Assembly (NCBI GenBank): GCA_020073105.1
Contig: JAIQFW010000042.1
Span: 1 to 47,141 of the forward strand
DNA from: Terriglobia bacterium
GTDB taxonomy: Bacteria; Acidobacteriota; Terriglobia; Terriglobales; Acidobacteriaceae
DNA length: 47,141 nt
Direction of reading: 5' to 3'
The translations under genes were made by a program, and so were the position numbers. The notes below the pieces were generated by a model, which had not been told where the DNA came from, did no database searches, and worked only from the letters and a program-made list of their open reading frames with translations. This document shows positions 25,401 to 33,757 of the stretch, one piece after another; the first letter of the stretch is position 1; each line of letters begins with the position of its first letter.

Positions 25401-26222
25401 TTACTCGCCTGGGTGTGCCGGCTGAGGATTCGCGTGGAGCGGGCTCTTCTTATTCGCGTCCTGCTGGTCATGCGCCCTGTCATCCCATACCCTGATGACG
25501 AAGTTGACGGTGATTCGGGCTTGCGTTTCCACCGCTTGGCCCTTCTCGTAATAAGGTTTGAAGCGCCATTGCATGGCTGCTTGCCGCGCCGCTGACGACA
25601 AAATGGCCGGGCCGCTGATGACCTGCAGTTCGCGAATTACACCGTCCACACCGATGAGGGCTTGCAGCAGCACCGAGCCTTGCACCTTCATTCGCGATTC
25701 CAGCGTGGGGTAGGGTAACGGTGTCTGCATCTTGTACGAAAGGCTTGCCCGCTGCACTGCATTCGTGGCCAGGCCCGGTCGATTTACCGCTGAGTCCGTT
25801 CCCGCATCGTTCTGCAGGTCAATCCTTATAGAGCCTGTGCTCGGCTGAATCGGGTGGTGTGTACGGTCGGTCACGACTTCGACTTGCAATGGCGGGAGCA
25901 CGGCGCGGTCAGAGGCAACCACCGAAGCGCCCCTAGTTCCGGGTTCGGCAGCAGCCTGGGGATGTTTCTCCTGTTTTGCCTTGAGGACGGGCGTAGACGG
26001 CGGCGACGTTTGTGCTTTGTGGGTTGGAGCTGCGGAAGTTAACGACGTGCCAGCGTCGGACGTGGCATCGGAGACGGAGATTTCATCGCCGCCAAACCAA
26101 TACGTACGATCCTTCACCACCACCACAACGAGCGCGGCTAGCAAGAGTGCGACCGCAAGCAACATGCGGCGACGGTTCTTGTCTCCATCCACCACTTCAC
26201 GTATTTGGGTCTGTTGCAGCAT
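25401..26222 (-). CDS. TonB-family energy transducer-like protein
   Basis: The protein has 273 residues from ATG 26222, chosen so that the membrane helix (MLLAVALLLAALVVVVV, about 20-36) follows a short cytoplasmic segment; the frame stays open to 26318. The middle is a Pro/Ala/Ser/Thr-rich periplasmic spanner. The C-terminus (YPTLESRMKVQGSVLLQALIG..GVIRELQVISG..ILSSAARQAAMQWRFKPYYEKG) is a TonB C-terminal fold. TonB proteins pass proton-motive energy to outer-membrane receptors, though many acidobacterial paralogues are orphans. No ExbB/ExbD is present here. Confidence 0.85.
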   Translation of the reverse strand: MLQQTQIREVVDGDKNRRRMLLAVALLLAALVVVVVKDRTYWFGGDEISVSDATSDAGTSLTSAAPTHKAQTSPPSTPVLKAKQEKHPQAAAEPGTRGASVVASDRAVLPPLQVEVVTDRTHHPIQPSTGSIRIDLQNDAGTDSAVNRPGLATNAVQRASLSYKMQTPLPYPTLESRMKVQGSVLLQALIGVDGVIRELQVISGPAILSSAARQAAMQWRFKPYYEKGQAVETQARITVNFVIRVWDDRAHDQQDANKKSPLHANPQPAHPGE

Positions 26223-26280
26223 CGCCGGCTCGGAAAATTCTGTGCGCCAACACGATGAGCCCGCAGGCAATGGAAAGCAA

Positions 26281-26296
26281 TGGCACGAGCGTTGCA
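26281..26296 (+). promoter_or_regulatory. Sigma-54-type -24/-12 promoter
   Basis: TGGCACGAGCGTTGCA has the GG and GC elements exactly ten bases apart and matches the consensus well. It points toward the uracil-DNA glycosylase, 300 bases downstream. A near copy at 26303-26318 lacks the GC. A sigma-54 activator is encoded at 43870-45303, but any link is a guess. Confidence 0.5.
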
Positions 26297-26386
26297 CAGC
26301 CATGGCACGAGTGTTCAAAGGGATGGCACAGGCGGGCCATAAGCGGCCACGGGTGAGATGCGCCCGAATGTCCCGGATGGATGGAG

Positions 26387-26431
26387 GACGGGCGTCCCTT
26401 CGGCTTCGCTCAGGGCAAGCTCTCGCCCGTC
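26387..26431. repeat. Hairpin repeat GACGGGCG...CGCCCGTC
   Basis: The 8-base arms are identical to those at 28204-28223. The 29-base loop holds CCCTTCGGCTTCGCTCAGG (26396-26414), a word repeated exactly at 34708-34726. It belongs to a dispersed intergenic repeat family. Confidence 0.6.
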
Positions 26432-26555
26432 ACAGGACATGCCGCAACTGGACTACACCACCAGCAGCGGTTATGCGGTAGTCTTGAGTCAAAAGCCGCG
26501 GTTCGGATCCAGGTGCTCTGGATCCATGCTGCGAGAGTTATCCGCCCAGCGGCCA

Positions 26556-26590
26556 ACGACTTACGACGTACGACCGACGACGAACGACGA
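26556..26590 (+). repeat. ACGAC heptad array, five units
   Basis: Five units ACGACTT, ACGACGT, ACGACCG, ACGACGA, ACGACGA have period 7 and end three bases before the glycosylase ATG. They occupy the place of the ribosome-binding site. The period equals that of the AGC heptads elsewhere in the window, though the core word differs. Confidence 0.65.
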
Positions 26591-26593
26591 CCC

Positions 26594-27241
26594 ATGCCTG
26601 ACTGGCTCACCATTCTCAACCGCGAAGTCGTCTCCTGCACTCTCTGCCTGCGGCTGGATCGCGATTGCGAATACTGGGGCAACCCCGTTCCTGGCTTCGG
26701 CGATCCCAACGCCCGCGTGTTGATTCTGGGCTTGGCGCCCGGTGCCCACGGTTCCAACCGCACCGGACGGCCCTTTACCGGAGACGCATCCGGCAAGTTC
26801 ATGTATCCCGTCCTGCACGAGACCGGCTTTGCCAACCAACCCAACGCCACCGATCGCGACGACGGCCTCAAGCTGAAGGACCTCTATATTACGGCCGCAG
26901 TGCGGTGTGCTCCTCCCGACAACAAGCCGCTGCCGCAAGAGTTAGCCAATTGCGCGGCCTACCTTGACCGCGAAGTCGCCGGCCTGAAGAATGTGAGCGT
27001 GATTGTCGCGCTGGGCAGGATCGGTTTCGATGCCTATCTGAACTATCTGAAGCGGCTAGGCAAGCTGACCAGTAGGAAGCCGTACGCCTTTCAGCACGGG
27101 GCCCACTACAAAATGCCGGATGGCAAAATACTGCTCGCGTCGTATCACCCCTCGAACCAGAACACCCAAACGGGTAAACTGACTCGCGCCATGTTCGTTC
27201 GCATCTTTAAAGATGCCGCCCGTCTGGCGAGGGATGAGTGA
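26594..27241 (+). CDS. udgB: Type 5 uracil-DNA glycosylase (UdgB-like)
   Basis: The protein has 215 residues from ATG 26594; the frame is open for 71 more codons upstream, but that part is made of repeats. The motif LGLAPGAHGSNRTGRPFTGD and the HPSNQNTQTGKLT motif are those of family 5 uracil-DNA glycosylases. The N-terminal CTLCLRLDRDCEYWGNP segment and a later Cys fit the iron-sulfur cluster ligands. The enzyme removes uracil and some other deaminated bases, starting base-excision repair. No Shine-Dalgarno site is visible because the heptad array abuts the start. Confidence 0.92.
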   Translation: MPDWLTILNREVVSCTLCLRLDRDCEYWGNPVPGFGDPNARVLILGLAPGAHGSNRTGRPFTGDASGKFMYPVLHETGFANQPNATDRDDGLKLKDLYITAAVRCAPPDNKPLPQELANCAAYLDREVAGLKNVSVIVALGRIGFDAYLNYLKRLGKLTSRKPYAFQHGAHYKMPDGKILLASYHPSNQNTQTGKLTRAMFVRIFKDAARLARDE

Positions 27242-27254
27242 CGGGCTGGTTTCC

Positions 27255-27295
27255 CTGCGGGGCCACATCACGTTCTTGTGTGATGTCTGCCGCAG
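27255..27295. terminator. Stem-loop after udgB
   Basis: CTGCGG (27255-27260) pairs with CCGCAG (27290-27295), and inside it ACATCAC (27265-27271) pairs with GTGATGT (27280-27286). The stem is strong, but no T-run follows. It is either an inefficient terminator or a leader structure for the next gene. Confidence 0.4.
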
Positions 27296-27311
27296 CGGGG
27301 GCAGGCAGGTG

Positions 27312-27338
27312 TGAAATTGAAAATGAATTTCAATTTCA
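27312..27338 (+). promoter_or_regulatory. Fur-like palindrome before the outer-membrane protein gene
   Basis: A 27-base palindrome (13-1-13, 12 of 13 positions paired) centres on TGAAAATGAATTTCA (27318-27332), which matches the 7-1-7 pattern of Fur-family boxes with one asymmetric position. It ends 18 bases before the ATG at 27357, so binding there would block transcription. Confidence 0.6.
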
Positions 27339-27356
27339 ATATGTTGAGAGGCTGCA

Positions 27357-28202
27357 ATGATACGCATTCTTTTTCGATTGCTTCGCCCCCTGGCCGCAGC
27401 GTGGTTTCTGGCCATAGTTGCTCTGGCCCAGACCAATGCGCCGCCCCCCATCCAGGACAACAGCTTTCTGGTGGAGGAGGCTTACAACCAGAACTTTGGC
27501 GTGGTGCAACACATCAACAACTTCACCCGGCTTTGGGGCAGCAGGGACTGGGCGTATAGCTTCACCCAGGAGTGGCCGGTTCCCGGCGATGCTCGCCATC
27601 AGTTCAGTTACACCTTGACCCGTATCCATGCTGGGGACCTTGCCGGTTCGGGGTCGGGCATCGGCGACGTTCTGCTGAATTACCGCTATCAAGTACTGGG
27701 CGACGGCAATGCCAAGCTGGCGTTTGCGCCCCGCTTGAGCCTCATCTGTCCCACAGGCGATCCGGCTTTGGGGCGCAGTGGAGGCGGGTTCGGCGTGCAG
27801 ACCAATCTTCCGGTGAGCATTGTGCTGGCCAGGAAATGGGTGAGCCACTGGAATGCCGGTGCGACCCTGATCCCTCATGCTCAGGACGAACTCGGGAACC
27901 GCGCCTTCAGTGCCGGCTATAACCTGGGGCAGAGCTTCATCTGGCTGGCTGCTCCTCGCTTCAATGTCATGCTGGAGACCGTGTTTAACCGCGCGCAATC
28001 GGTGACCGCCCCCGACAAAACTGAGTGGGCCAGCTCCGTATTTCTTAACCCGGGAATTCGCTGGGCCTACAACTTCAAGAATGGATTGCAAATTGTTCCC
28101 GGGATTGCCGCACCTCTAGGTGTGGGCCCCAGTGCGGGAGAGAAGGGAATCTTTCTCTACCTCAGCTTCGAGCATCCCTTCCGCAAGCTGCCCAAGGAAT
28201 GA
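27357..28202 (+). CDS. Putative outer-membrane beta-barrel protein
   Basis: The protein has 281 residues. A signal peptide (about 1-25, ending ALAQ) is followed by amphipathic strands with alternating hydrophobic residues (GIGDVLLNYRYQVLG, LAFAPRLSLICPTGD, GFGVQTNLPVSIVLAR, HWNAGATLIPH, SAGYNLGQSFIWL, FLNPGIRWAYNF) and a C-terminal GIFLYLSFEHPF. The GDVLLNYRY and LPTGD-like phrases resemble the MetA/phenol-degradation-type barrel family. Transport substrate is unknown. The Fur-like site in front suggests metal-linked control (inference). GAGAGG lies upstream of the ATG. Confidence 0.7.
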   Translation: MIRILFRLLRPLAAAWFLAIVALAQTNAPPPIQDNSFLVEEAYNQNFGVVQHINNFTRLWGSRDWAYSFTQEWPVPGDARHQFSYTLTRIHAGDLAGSGSGIGDVLLNYRYQVLGDGNAKLAFAPRLSLICPTGDPALGRSGGGFGVQTNLPVSIVLARKWVSHWNAGATLIPHAQDELGNRAFSAGYNLGQSFIWLAAPRFNVMLETVFNRAQSVTAPDKTEWASSVFLNPGIRWAYNFKNGLQIVPGIAAPLGVGPSAGEKGIFLYLSFEHPFRKLPKE

Positions 28203-28203
28203 C

Positions 28204-28223
28204 GACGGGCGGGGACGCCCGTC
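28204..28223. terminator. Hairpin between convergent genes
   Basis: GACGGGCG-GGGA-CGCCCGTC is a perfect 8-base stem with a 4-base loop placed two bases after the barrel-protein stop and just before the murB end. It lacks a T-run. The arms equal those at 26387-26431. Confidence 0.4.
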
Positions 28224-28232
28224 CTCCACCTG

Positions 28233-29279
28233 CTAGAAACCTACGAACACGGGCTCGGGCTCCAAGCGGATGCCCCACAGGTCTTCCACTCGCTGCTGAA
28301 TCTGTTCTTTGAAGGCCACGATGTCGGCTGCGGTCGCATCGCCCCGATTGATGATGGCCAGTGCATGTTTTCGGGAAATGCCCACCGCACCGCTGACCAA
28401 GCCCTTGCTGAAACCGGAATGCTCCACCAGCCAGGCGGCGGAAACCTTCTTCAGCGCATCCAGCGCGGGATAACTGGGGATTTGCAAATTCTTGGCTGCG
28501 GCGCGGGCGGCTAGCGCCTGAAACTGCTCAGCTGTGAGCACCGGATTCTTGAAGAACGATCCGGCGCTGCGGCAGTCCTCGTCGCCCGGGGAAATGAGCA
28601 TGCCTTTGCCGGCACGGATTCTTCGCACTGCGTCGCGCGTCTCGGCCAGAGTCGGGGTCACGCTCCAGCCGGCGAAATATCGCTTGAGGTCCGCATATTG
28701 CAGCCGCGGCTCACCGCCGGAATTCAGGGCGTAGGTCACGCGCAGGATAATGTAGCGCCCACGCTGAGTTGAATTGAAGATGCTGGTGCGGTAGGTGAAC
28801 TCGCAGGCTTCATTACAGAGTTCGTGCATCTGGCCGTCTCGGAGATCAAGCGCCAGCACGGACTCGATGGTTTCGGAAACTTCCTGCCCGTAGGCGCCCA
28901 CGTTTTGCACCGGAGTGCCGCCAACGCTCCCCGGGATGCCGCTGAGGCATTCGACGCCGGCACAATTGCGGGCCACGGTCCGCGCCACGAACTTGTCCCA
29001 TTCTTCACCGGCGCCGACTTCAAACACCGCCTTGCCCTCCTGGCTGCGCTCTTCAATTCCGGTGATGGCAACTTTCAGCACCAGGCCGCTCCAGCCCGCA
29101 TCGGAAATCACCAGGTTGCTGCCTCCACCCAGCACAAAGAGAGGAAGCTCTCTGCTGTAGGACAAAGCCACCGCCTCCGACACTTCTGCCAAGGTCCGCA
29201 CCTCGGCGAAATAGCGTGCAGGTCCGCCCACGCGGAGCGTAGTCAGCGGCGCGAGTGGAACATTTTCCTGAAGCCGCAT
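28233..29279 (-). CDS. murB: UDP-N-acetylenolpyruvoylglucosamine reductase MurB
   Basis: The protein has 348 residues, the size of type I MurB. The FAD-binding N-terminus has TTLRVGGPA, VLGGGSNLVISD, LSGIPGSVGGTPVQNVGAYG and FTYRTSIF. The catalytic serine is Ser241 in AGSFFKNP. MurB reduces UDP-GlcNAc-enolpyruvate to UDP-MurNAc with NADPH in the cytoplasm. It is a single gene here, away from other mur genes. Confidence 0.96.
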   Translation of the reverse strand: MRLQENVPLAPLTTLRVGGPARYFAEVRTLAEVSEAVALSYSRELPLFVLGGGSNLVISDAGWSGLVLKVAITGIEERSQEGKAVFEVGAGEEWDKFVARTVARNCAGVECLSGIPGSVGGTPVQNVGAYGQEVSETIESVLALDLRDGQMHELCNEACEFTYRTSIFNSTQRGRYIILRVTYALNSGGEPRLQYADLKRYFAGWSVTPTLAETRDAVRRIRAGKGMLISPGDEDCRSAGSFFKNPVLTAEQFQALAARAAAKNLQIPSYPALDALKKVSAAWLVEHSGFSKGLVSGAVGISRKHALAIINRGDATAADIVAFKEQIQQRVEDLWGIRLEPEPVFVGF

Positions 29280-29339
29280 GTCGAGTACTTATCAATATAA
29301 ATGACGATTCGCTTGCTGGAGCCGCACGGCGGTTCTCAG

Positions 29340-30056
29340 CTAGAAGTGCTGCTGCAACGCTGCGAAGCTGTCCACCACCAGCAGCCGGCTCGGAGGCTGG
29401 GCCTCGGCGACCTCGTCGTGTTCCAGGATCCACGTATTGTCGTGCGGCACGAACACCGCGTTGAGTCCGGCTGCCAGTGCCGGGTTGATGTCGGACTTGG
29501 GGCTGTTTCCGATCATCCAGGTGGAATCAGTGGCGAGATCGTATTTGGAAACAACACTGCGGTAGGTAGACTCGTCTTTCTCCGCCACAATTTCGATGGC
29601 CACGAAGTATTCCTTTAATCCGGAACGCTCAACTTTGCCCGACTGTTCGGCCATGGCACCTTTGGTCAGCATGATGAGGTGATGCCGCTGCGACAGATAT
29701 TGCAGGGTTTCAGGGACGCCGCGCAGGATTTCGACGGGATGCTCGGCGATGGTGTGCGCGAACCCGCTGATGGTCTCATGAAGCGCGGGAGTTAAAGGCT
29801 CAACTGCCACCCGTTCGAAAGTCTGCACCAGGGCATGGGCGAAACTGTGCAACCCGTAGCCATGGCTCACGATGCACTCCCGCTCGACGTTATTCAGCAC
29901 CTCGCGTACTTCTTCAGGTGAGTATTCATGATGATTGAGGAAGGAGATGAAATTGGCGATGGCCCGCTCAAAGTAAATATTGTTTTCCCAGAGCGTGTCA
30001 TCGGCGTCGATGAGCAGGGTCTGTGAGCCGTTGGAAACCGTTTGCTCAGGCATCAC
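29340..30056 (-). CDS. HAD-superfamily hydrolase
   Basis: The protein has 238 residues. The nucleophile motif LLIDADDTLWENN gives Asp17 and Asp19, MLTKGAMAEQ has the motif II Thr and a later Lys, and WMIGNSPKSDINPALAAGLNAVFVPH supplies motifs III and IV. A helical cap lies at about 30-95. Likely a phosphatase of small phosphorylated metabolites; the substrate is unknown. It lies 60 bases upstream of murB on the same strand and could be co-transcribed with it. Confidence 0.85.
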   Translation of the reverse strand: MMPEQTVSNGSQTLLIDADDTLWENNIYFERAIANFISFLNHHEYSPEEVREVLNNVERECIVSHGYGLHSFAHALVQTFERVAVEPLTPALHETISGFAHTIAEHPVEILRGVPETLQYLSQRHHLIMLTKGAMAEQSGKVERSGLKEYFVAIEIVAEKDESTYRSVVSKYDLATDSTWMIGNSPKSDINPALAAGLNAVFVPHDNTWILEHDEVAEAQPPSRLLVVDSFAALQQHF

Positions 30057-30213
30057 TGAACATAATAGCGGTGTCTATTGTCTATTTGCGACCAGAACCG
30101 CAAATCGCTTCGAACTGCTCTGGTAAAATCCAGAACTCATGACCAAGGGCCTTCTTCTTACTCTATCGCTGTTATTCTTCTGGAAGCGATCGGCTTGAAG
30201 GCTAGGAACTGGG

Positions 30214-30255
30214 AGCCAGAAGCCAGAAGCCAGAAGCCAGAAGCTAGAAGCTAGC
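30214..30255. repeat. Heptad repeat array (AGCCAGA type), six units
   Basis: Four AGCCAGA, one AGCTAGA and one AGCTAGC follow each other with period 7. The array ends four bases from the mqnD stop codon (30259-30261), again at the 3' end of a gene. Confidence 0.75.
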
Positions 30256-30258
30256 TCC

Positions 30259-31179
30259 CTACGCCGCAAACTCCACACCCGACTCTTGTGGAATGATGCC
30301 CGCCTTGTGCCCCATGTCGAGCAAGCGGCGTATTGCTTCCCGTCCGTCCGGGCCGTAGTCAAGAGTGCGCTCGTTCACGTACATGCCGACAAACTTATCG
30401 GCGAGTTGGGGGTCGAGGTCGCGGGCAAACTGCATGGCGTACGCTAAGGCCTCATCGCGATGGTCCAGCGCATACTGAATGCTTTCGCGCAACGCGGAGG
30501 CCACCTGCACCATCAGTTGTGGTCCAAGGCTGCGTCGAATGGCGTTGCCTCCCAAAGGCAACGGCAAACCCGTCACCTTCTGCCACCAGCGCCCCAGATC
30601 CACGATGCGATGCAGTCCGGACTTGTCGTAGGTCAACTGGCCTTCATGAATGACCAGGCCGGCATCATGTTTGCCTTCCAATACCTGGGGGATGATTTGA
30701 TCGAAGGGCACCACCTCGGTCTCGATTCCTGGGGCAAACAGCTTGAGGACCAGATAGGCCGTGGTCATGGTTCCGGGGACGGCCACGCGCTTGTTCTTGA
30801 TTTCGCTGAGCGAGAATGCCCGGTTCGCGACAATCATAGGGCCGTAGCCGTCGCCCACGCTGCCCCCGCTGGGAAGCAGGGCATAATGCTGCTGGATGTA
30901 GGGATAAGCGTGGAAAGAAATGGCAGTGACGTCGTACACCCCTTCCAGCGCCTTGCGATTCAGGGTCTCGATGTCACAAAGAGTGTGGGCAAAACGTAGA
31001 CCTTGGGCCCGCACCTTATTTGTGGCCAGTCCATAAAACATGAAGGCATCATCCGAATCGGGACTGTGCGCGACCGTAATTTCGCGAGGTTGGGAAGCCG
31101 GTCTGGCGGGTACGGGGCCGCCATTCTCGGGCGTGAGGCCCTGCACCAAATTCTCGGACGTGGAACTCCCCCGGGTCAT
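30259..31179 (-). CDS. mqnD: 1,4-dihydroxy-6-naphthoate synthase MqnD
   Basis: The protein has 306 residues from ATG 31179, which overlaps the stop codon of bioY (ATGA); the frame extends to 31320, but that part is the shadow of bioY. The motif [15 protein letters not shown] near residue 40, the [26 protein letters not shown] segment and the [15 protein letters not shown] segment are those of MqnD. It converts the cyclic de-hypoxanthinyl futalosine product to 1,4-dihydroxy-6-naphthoate in the futalosine route to menaquinone. The partners MqnC and MqnA are at 35.2-37.3 kb. Confidence 0.92.
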   Translation of the reverse strand: MTRGSSTSENLVQGLTPENGGPVPARPASQPREITVAHSPDSDDAFMFYGLATNKVRAQGLRFAHTLCDIETLNRKALEGVYDVTAISFHAYPYIQQHYALLPSGGSVGDGYGPMIVANRAFSLSEIKNKRVAVPGTMTTAYLVLKLFAPGIETEVVPFDQIIPQVLEGKHDAGLVIHEGQLTYDKSGLHRIVDLGRWWQKVTGLPLPLGGNAIRRSLGPQLMVQVASALRESIQYALDHRDEALAYAMQFARDLDPQLADKFVGMYVNERTLDYGPDGREAIRRLLDMGHKAGIIPQESGVEFAA

Positions 31180-31754
31180 TGCTCCGCCTTGCGGACCCGG
31201 TGCCAGCCACTGGCCAGGGCAGCTGCCGCCATGATCTTGATGACTTCTGCGAAGACAAACCAGTAAAGCCCAAAGCGCACGGCTTGAGCGACAGAGTGGG
31301 TCAGTATGGCCAGCCAGCACAAGCCACCTGCAAACAGGACGACCTCAGCAGCGAGACTGGCGCTGGCGGCACGGGCAAAACTCTTCCGCCCGCTTTCCAT
31401 GATCCAACCTGCAGTGCCTGCGACAAACGGATAGGCCAGCAGGAAGCCGCCGGTCGGACCGATCAACTGGGCCATCCCGCCGGGGCCGGTTGGACTGAAT
31501 ACCGGCAGCCCGACTATGCCCTCGGCCAAATAGAGCACCAGGGCGGCAAAGCCGCGCCGGGCACCCAGCAGCAGACCGACGAGCAGAACACCAAAATTCT
31601 GCAACGTAAGTGGGACAGGAGTAAAGGGCAAGGGTAAGGTGATGCGGGCGCAAATGGCGACCAGCAAAGTAGCGCCCACGACGATGGCGATCTGCCGCAC
31701 TGCGCTAAGAGCCTGATCGCTGCCGTTGAGAATCTGTGTGACCGGTTTTGCCAT
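31176..31754 (-). CDS. bioY: Biotin transporter substrate-binding subunit BioY
   Basis: The protein has 192 residues from ATG 31754, with GGAGA 8 bases upstream; a TTG at 31784 is in frame but has no such site. About six hydrophobic helices and the family phrases [33 protein letters not shown] and [12 protein letters not shown] are visible. BioY is the S component that binds biotin in the membrane, alone or with ECF ATPases (absent here). It overlaps mqnD by 4 bases, so the two are translationally coupled. Confidence 0.92.
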   Translation of the reverse strand: MAKPVTQILNGSDQALSAVRQIAIVVGATLLVAICARITLPLPFTPVPLTLQNFGVLLVGLLLGARRGFAALVLYLAEGIVGLPVFSPTGPGGMAQLIGPTGGFLLAYPFVAGTAGWIMESGRKSFARAASASLAAEVVLFAGGLCWLAILTHSVAQAVRFGLYWFVFAEVIKIMAAAALASGWHRVRKAEQ

Positions 31755-31793
31755 AGACGTATTCTCCAGGACTGCTGCCTTCAACCTTTCTCG

Positions 31794-31934
31794 CTACAGG
31801 CTGTCAGCCTCCCGTTCCACGTTCTTTTTCGCGGCCGAACTATTCATGTGGCGACGCACACGAAGATAAGCTGCCAAGGCCGCCCACAGAACCGCCCCGG
31901 CGCTACAGGCAAGAATAAGAAACCACCACAACAT
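31794..31934 (-). CDS. 46-residue single-helix membrane ORF
   Basis: The ORF reads MLWWFLILACSAGAVLWAAL, then AAYLRVRRH and a polar, charged tail ending EREADSL. One hydrophobic helix followed by Arg-rich residues predicts a small inner-membrane protein. It lies 40 bases upstream of bioY on the same strand and would be the first gene of a bioY-mqnD transcript. No good Shine-Dalgarno site precedes the ATG, and I recognise no family, so confidence is limited. Confidence 0.45.
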   Translation of the reverse strand: MLWWFLILACSAGAVLWAALAAYLRVRRHMNSSAAKKNVEREADSL

Positions 31935-31984
31935 GCGCACAGTGTCTTAGGATATCAAAACACGCGGCCCAGGGAGAGAATGAG

Positions 31985-33604
31985 CTACACTCCCACTGGA
32001 AACGGCTTGGTGTGGGTCTCGGCACTGAGAGACAATCCTGAAAAGCGGCCCTGGAGCAACGACATCATTCCTGTGCACCAGTAGCCGACGACGAACAGAA
32101 TCAGGAACGGGACCGTGATGTAGTTCTCATTGTCGATGGCGTAGTAAACCGTGATCGCAAAATAACATCCGATCAACAACTCCACCCACGGCACCCAGCC
32201 CAGTCCACGACGATAATTGCCGGCGCGGACCTTGTCCTTTCTTGTCTCTACGCGATACTTCGGCGTGCGGGCAAAAGCCGTCTGCTTGCCGAACAGAGCT
32301 TCCAGTACCGCACGTGTATTGGTGACCGTAAGGCCAATACCCAGAGCCATCAAGAAGGGCAGGTAGAGCAGTGCGCGCAGCCATTTCCCAGGAAAAAGTT
32401 CCCGCTGTGACACCAGATAGAAACTGGAAATCGAAAACGTGGACGCCAGAAACAGCGGCAGATCGATGTACAGCATCTGAAACCAGCCTTGATAGAAGCG
32501 GATGATCATCGCTGGCAAGAGCAGCACGGAGAGGGCAATCATCAAGGGATAGCTGAGATTTGCGGTCAGGTGGTACCAGGCTTCGAGTTTCACGTGAAAC
32601 CGCTGATCGCTTTTGAGCACTTGGGGCAGAATTTTCTTGCTGGTCTGGATCAACCCTTTGGCCCACCGGGCTTGCTGGGTCTTGAAGGCAGTCATCTCGA
32701 CGGGCAGTTCAGCCGGGCATTCCACGTCCTGCAGGTAGATGAACTTCCAGCCTTTGAGCTGCGCACGATATGACAGGTCGGTGTCCTCGGTCAGAGTGTC
32801 GTGCTGCCAGCCGCCGGCTTCGTCGATTGCCTGCCGCCGCCAGACCCCGGCGGTGCCGTTGAAGTTAAAAAAGACGTTGCTGCGCGCCCGGCCCGAGTGC
32901 TCCAGAACAAAATGTCCGTCCAGAAGGATCGCCTCGACTTCAGTCAAGAATGAATAGCCGCGATTAATGTGCGTCCATCGCGTCTGCACCATGCCGATCT
33001 TCGCATCTGTGAAGTGATGGATGGTGCGGCGCAGAAAGTCCGCCGGCGGAACGAAATCGGCGTCAAAAATCGCGACAAACTCCCCCTTTGCGGACTCCAA
33101 CCCTTCCGCCAGCGCGCCTGCCTTGAATCCGTGACGATTGCTGCGATGGTGATAGGTAATGGGGAATCCCAATGCGGCGTAGTGGTTGACCAATCCCCGC
33201 GCCACGGCCACGGTTTCGTCGGTGGAATCGTCCAGCACCTGGACGTCCAACTTGTCCATTGGATAGTCCAGACGGCATACCGCATCCAGCAGCCGCTCCA
33301 CTACGAATTGCTCGTTGAAAATAGGGAGCTGAACGGTGACCCGCGGCAGCTCGGGAAAGCGGGCCCCCGGCTCGGTGGTGCGGTTTTTCTTGTGTTTGTA
33401 GTACAGATAAACCAGAACGTAGCGATGTGCCCCGTAGCTGGCCAGAAGAATCAGCACGATGAAGTACGGGATCAGCAGCCACAGGTCAAAGGCGTTGGGG
33501 TGATACAGGCCCTGAAACGTCTTGTTGAAGAAATGCTGGCGGATGTATTGACCGATGCCCTTGGGGGCGAGTAACTCAGCCAGAATGGTGACAGAAAGAG
33601 ACAT
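31985..33604 (-). CDS. Processive family 2 glycosyltransferase (cellulose/mannan-synthase-like)
   Basis: The protein has 539 residues. One membrane helix (about 40-68) precedes a cytoplasmic GT-A domain with the set of processive synthases: DDS (125-127), DAD (181-183), TED (272-274) and QQARW (310-314). About four more helices follow (about 335-360, 372-395, 410-430, 470-520). The short length and the phrases LPIFNEQFVVERLLDAV and HRSNRHGFKAGALAEGL are close to the CslA/mannan or BcsA-core type without a PilZ domain. Likely makes and exports a beta-linked polysaccharide. No partner subunits lie nearby. Confidence 0.9.
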   Translation of the reverse strand: MSLSVTILAELLAPKGIGQYIRQHFFNKTFQGLYHPNAFDLWLLIPYFIVLILLASYGAHRYVLVYLYYKHKKNRTTEPGARFPELPRVTVQLPIFNEQFVVERLLDAVCRLDYPMDKLDVQVLDDSTDETVAVARGLVNHYAALGFPITYHHRSNRHGFKAGALAEGLESAKGEFVAIFDADFVPPADFLRRTIHHFTDAKIGMVQTRWTHINRGYSFLTEVEAILLDGHFVLEHSGRARSNVFFNFNGTAGVWRRQAIDEAGGWQHDTLTEDTDLSYRAQLKGWKFIYLQDVECPAELPVEMTAFKTQQARWAKGLIQTSKKILPQVLKSDQRFHVKLEAWYHLTANLSYPLMIALSVLLLPAMIIRFYQGWFQMLYIDLPLFLASTFSISSFYLVSQRELFPGKWLRALLYLPFLMALGIGLTVTNTRAVLEALFGKQTAFARTPKYRVETRKDKVRAGNYRRGLGWVPWVELLIGCYFAITVYYAIDNENYITVPFLILFVVGYWCTGMMSLLQGRFSGLSLSAETHTKPFPVGV

Positions 33605-33757
33605 GCTTCGCAGAAGGTGAAGTCCTCAGAAGCCAGCAGCGAGCCAATCTGAAACCTTCATTCTACCTGAAGCTCTTACCGGATTGGGAATGCACGAGCT
33701 GCCGTGTGACAACTGACCATGCGTTTCCGTAAGGCCTTACAGATACTTTGAAATCGT

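Larger units (their letters stand above)
26223..26593. other. Divergent spacer with sigma-54-like promoter and repeats
   Basis: This 371-base space holds no gene I trust. It contains a sigma-54-like promoter (26281-26296), a second related box at 26303-26318, a hairpin repeat (26387-26431) including CCCTTCGGCTTCGCTCAGG, and a five-unit ACGAC heptad array just before the next ATG. Confidence 0.6.

Noticed and set aside
30139-30198. 19-codon hydrophobic ORF (MTKGLLLTLSLLFFWKRSA)
   Set aside because: No Shine-Dalgarno site and it faces only genes on the other strand; too little evidence to call a gene.
30214-30255. Heptad array considered as a CRISPR array
   Set aside because: Units follow one another directly with period 7 and no spacers, and no cas gene is present.
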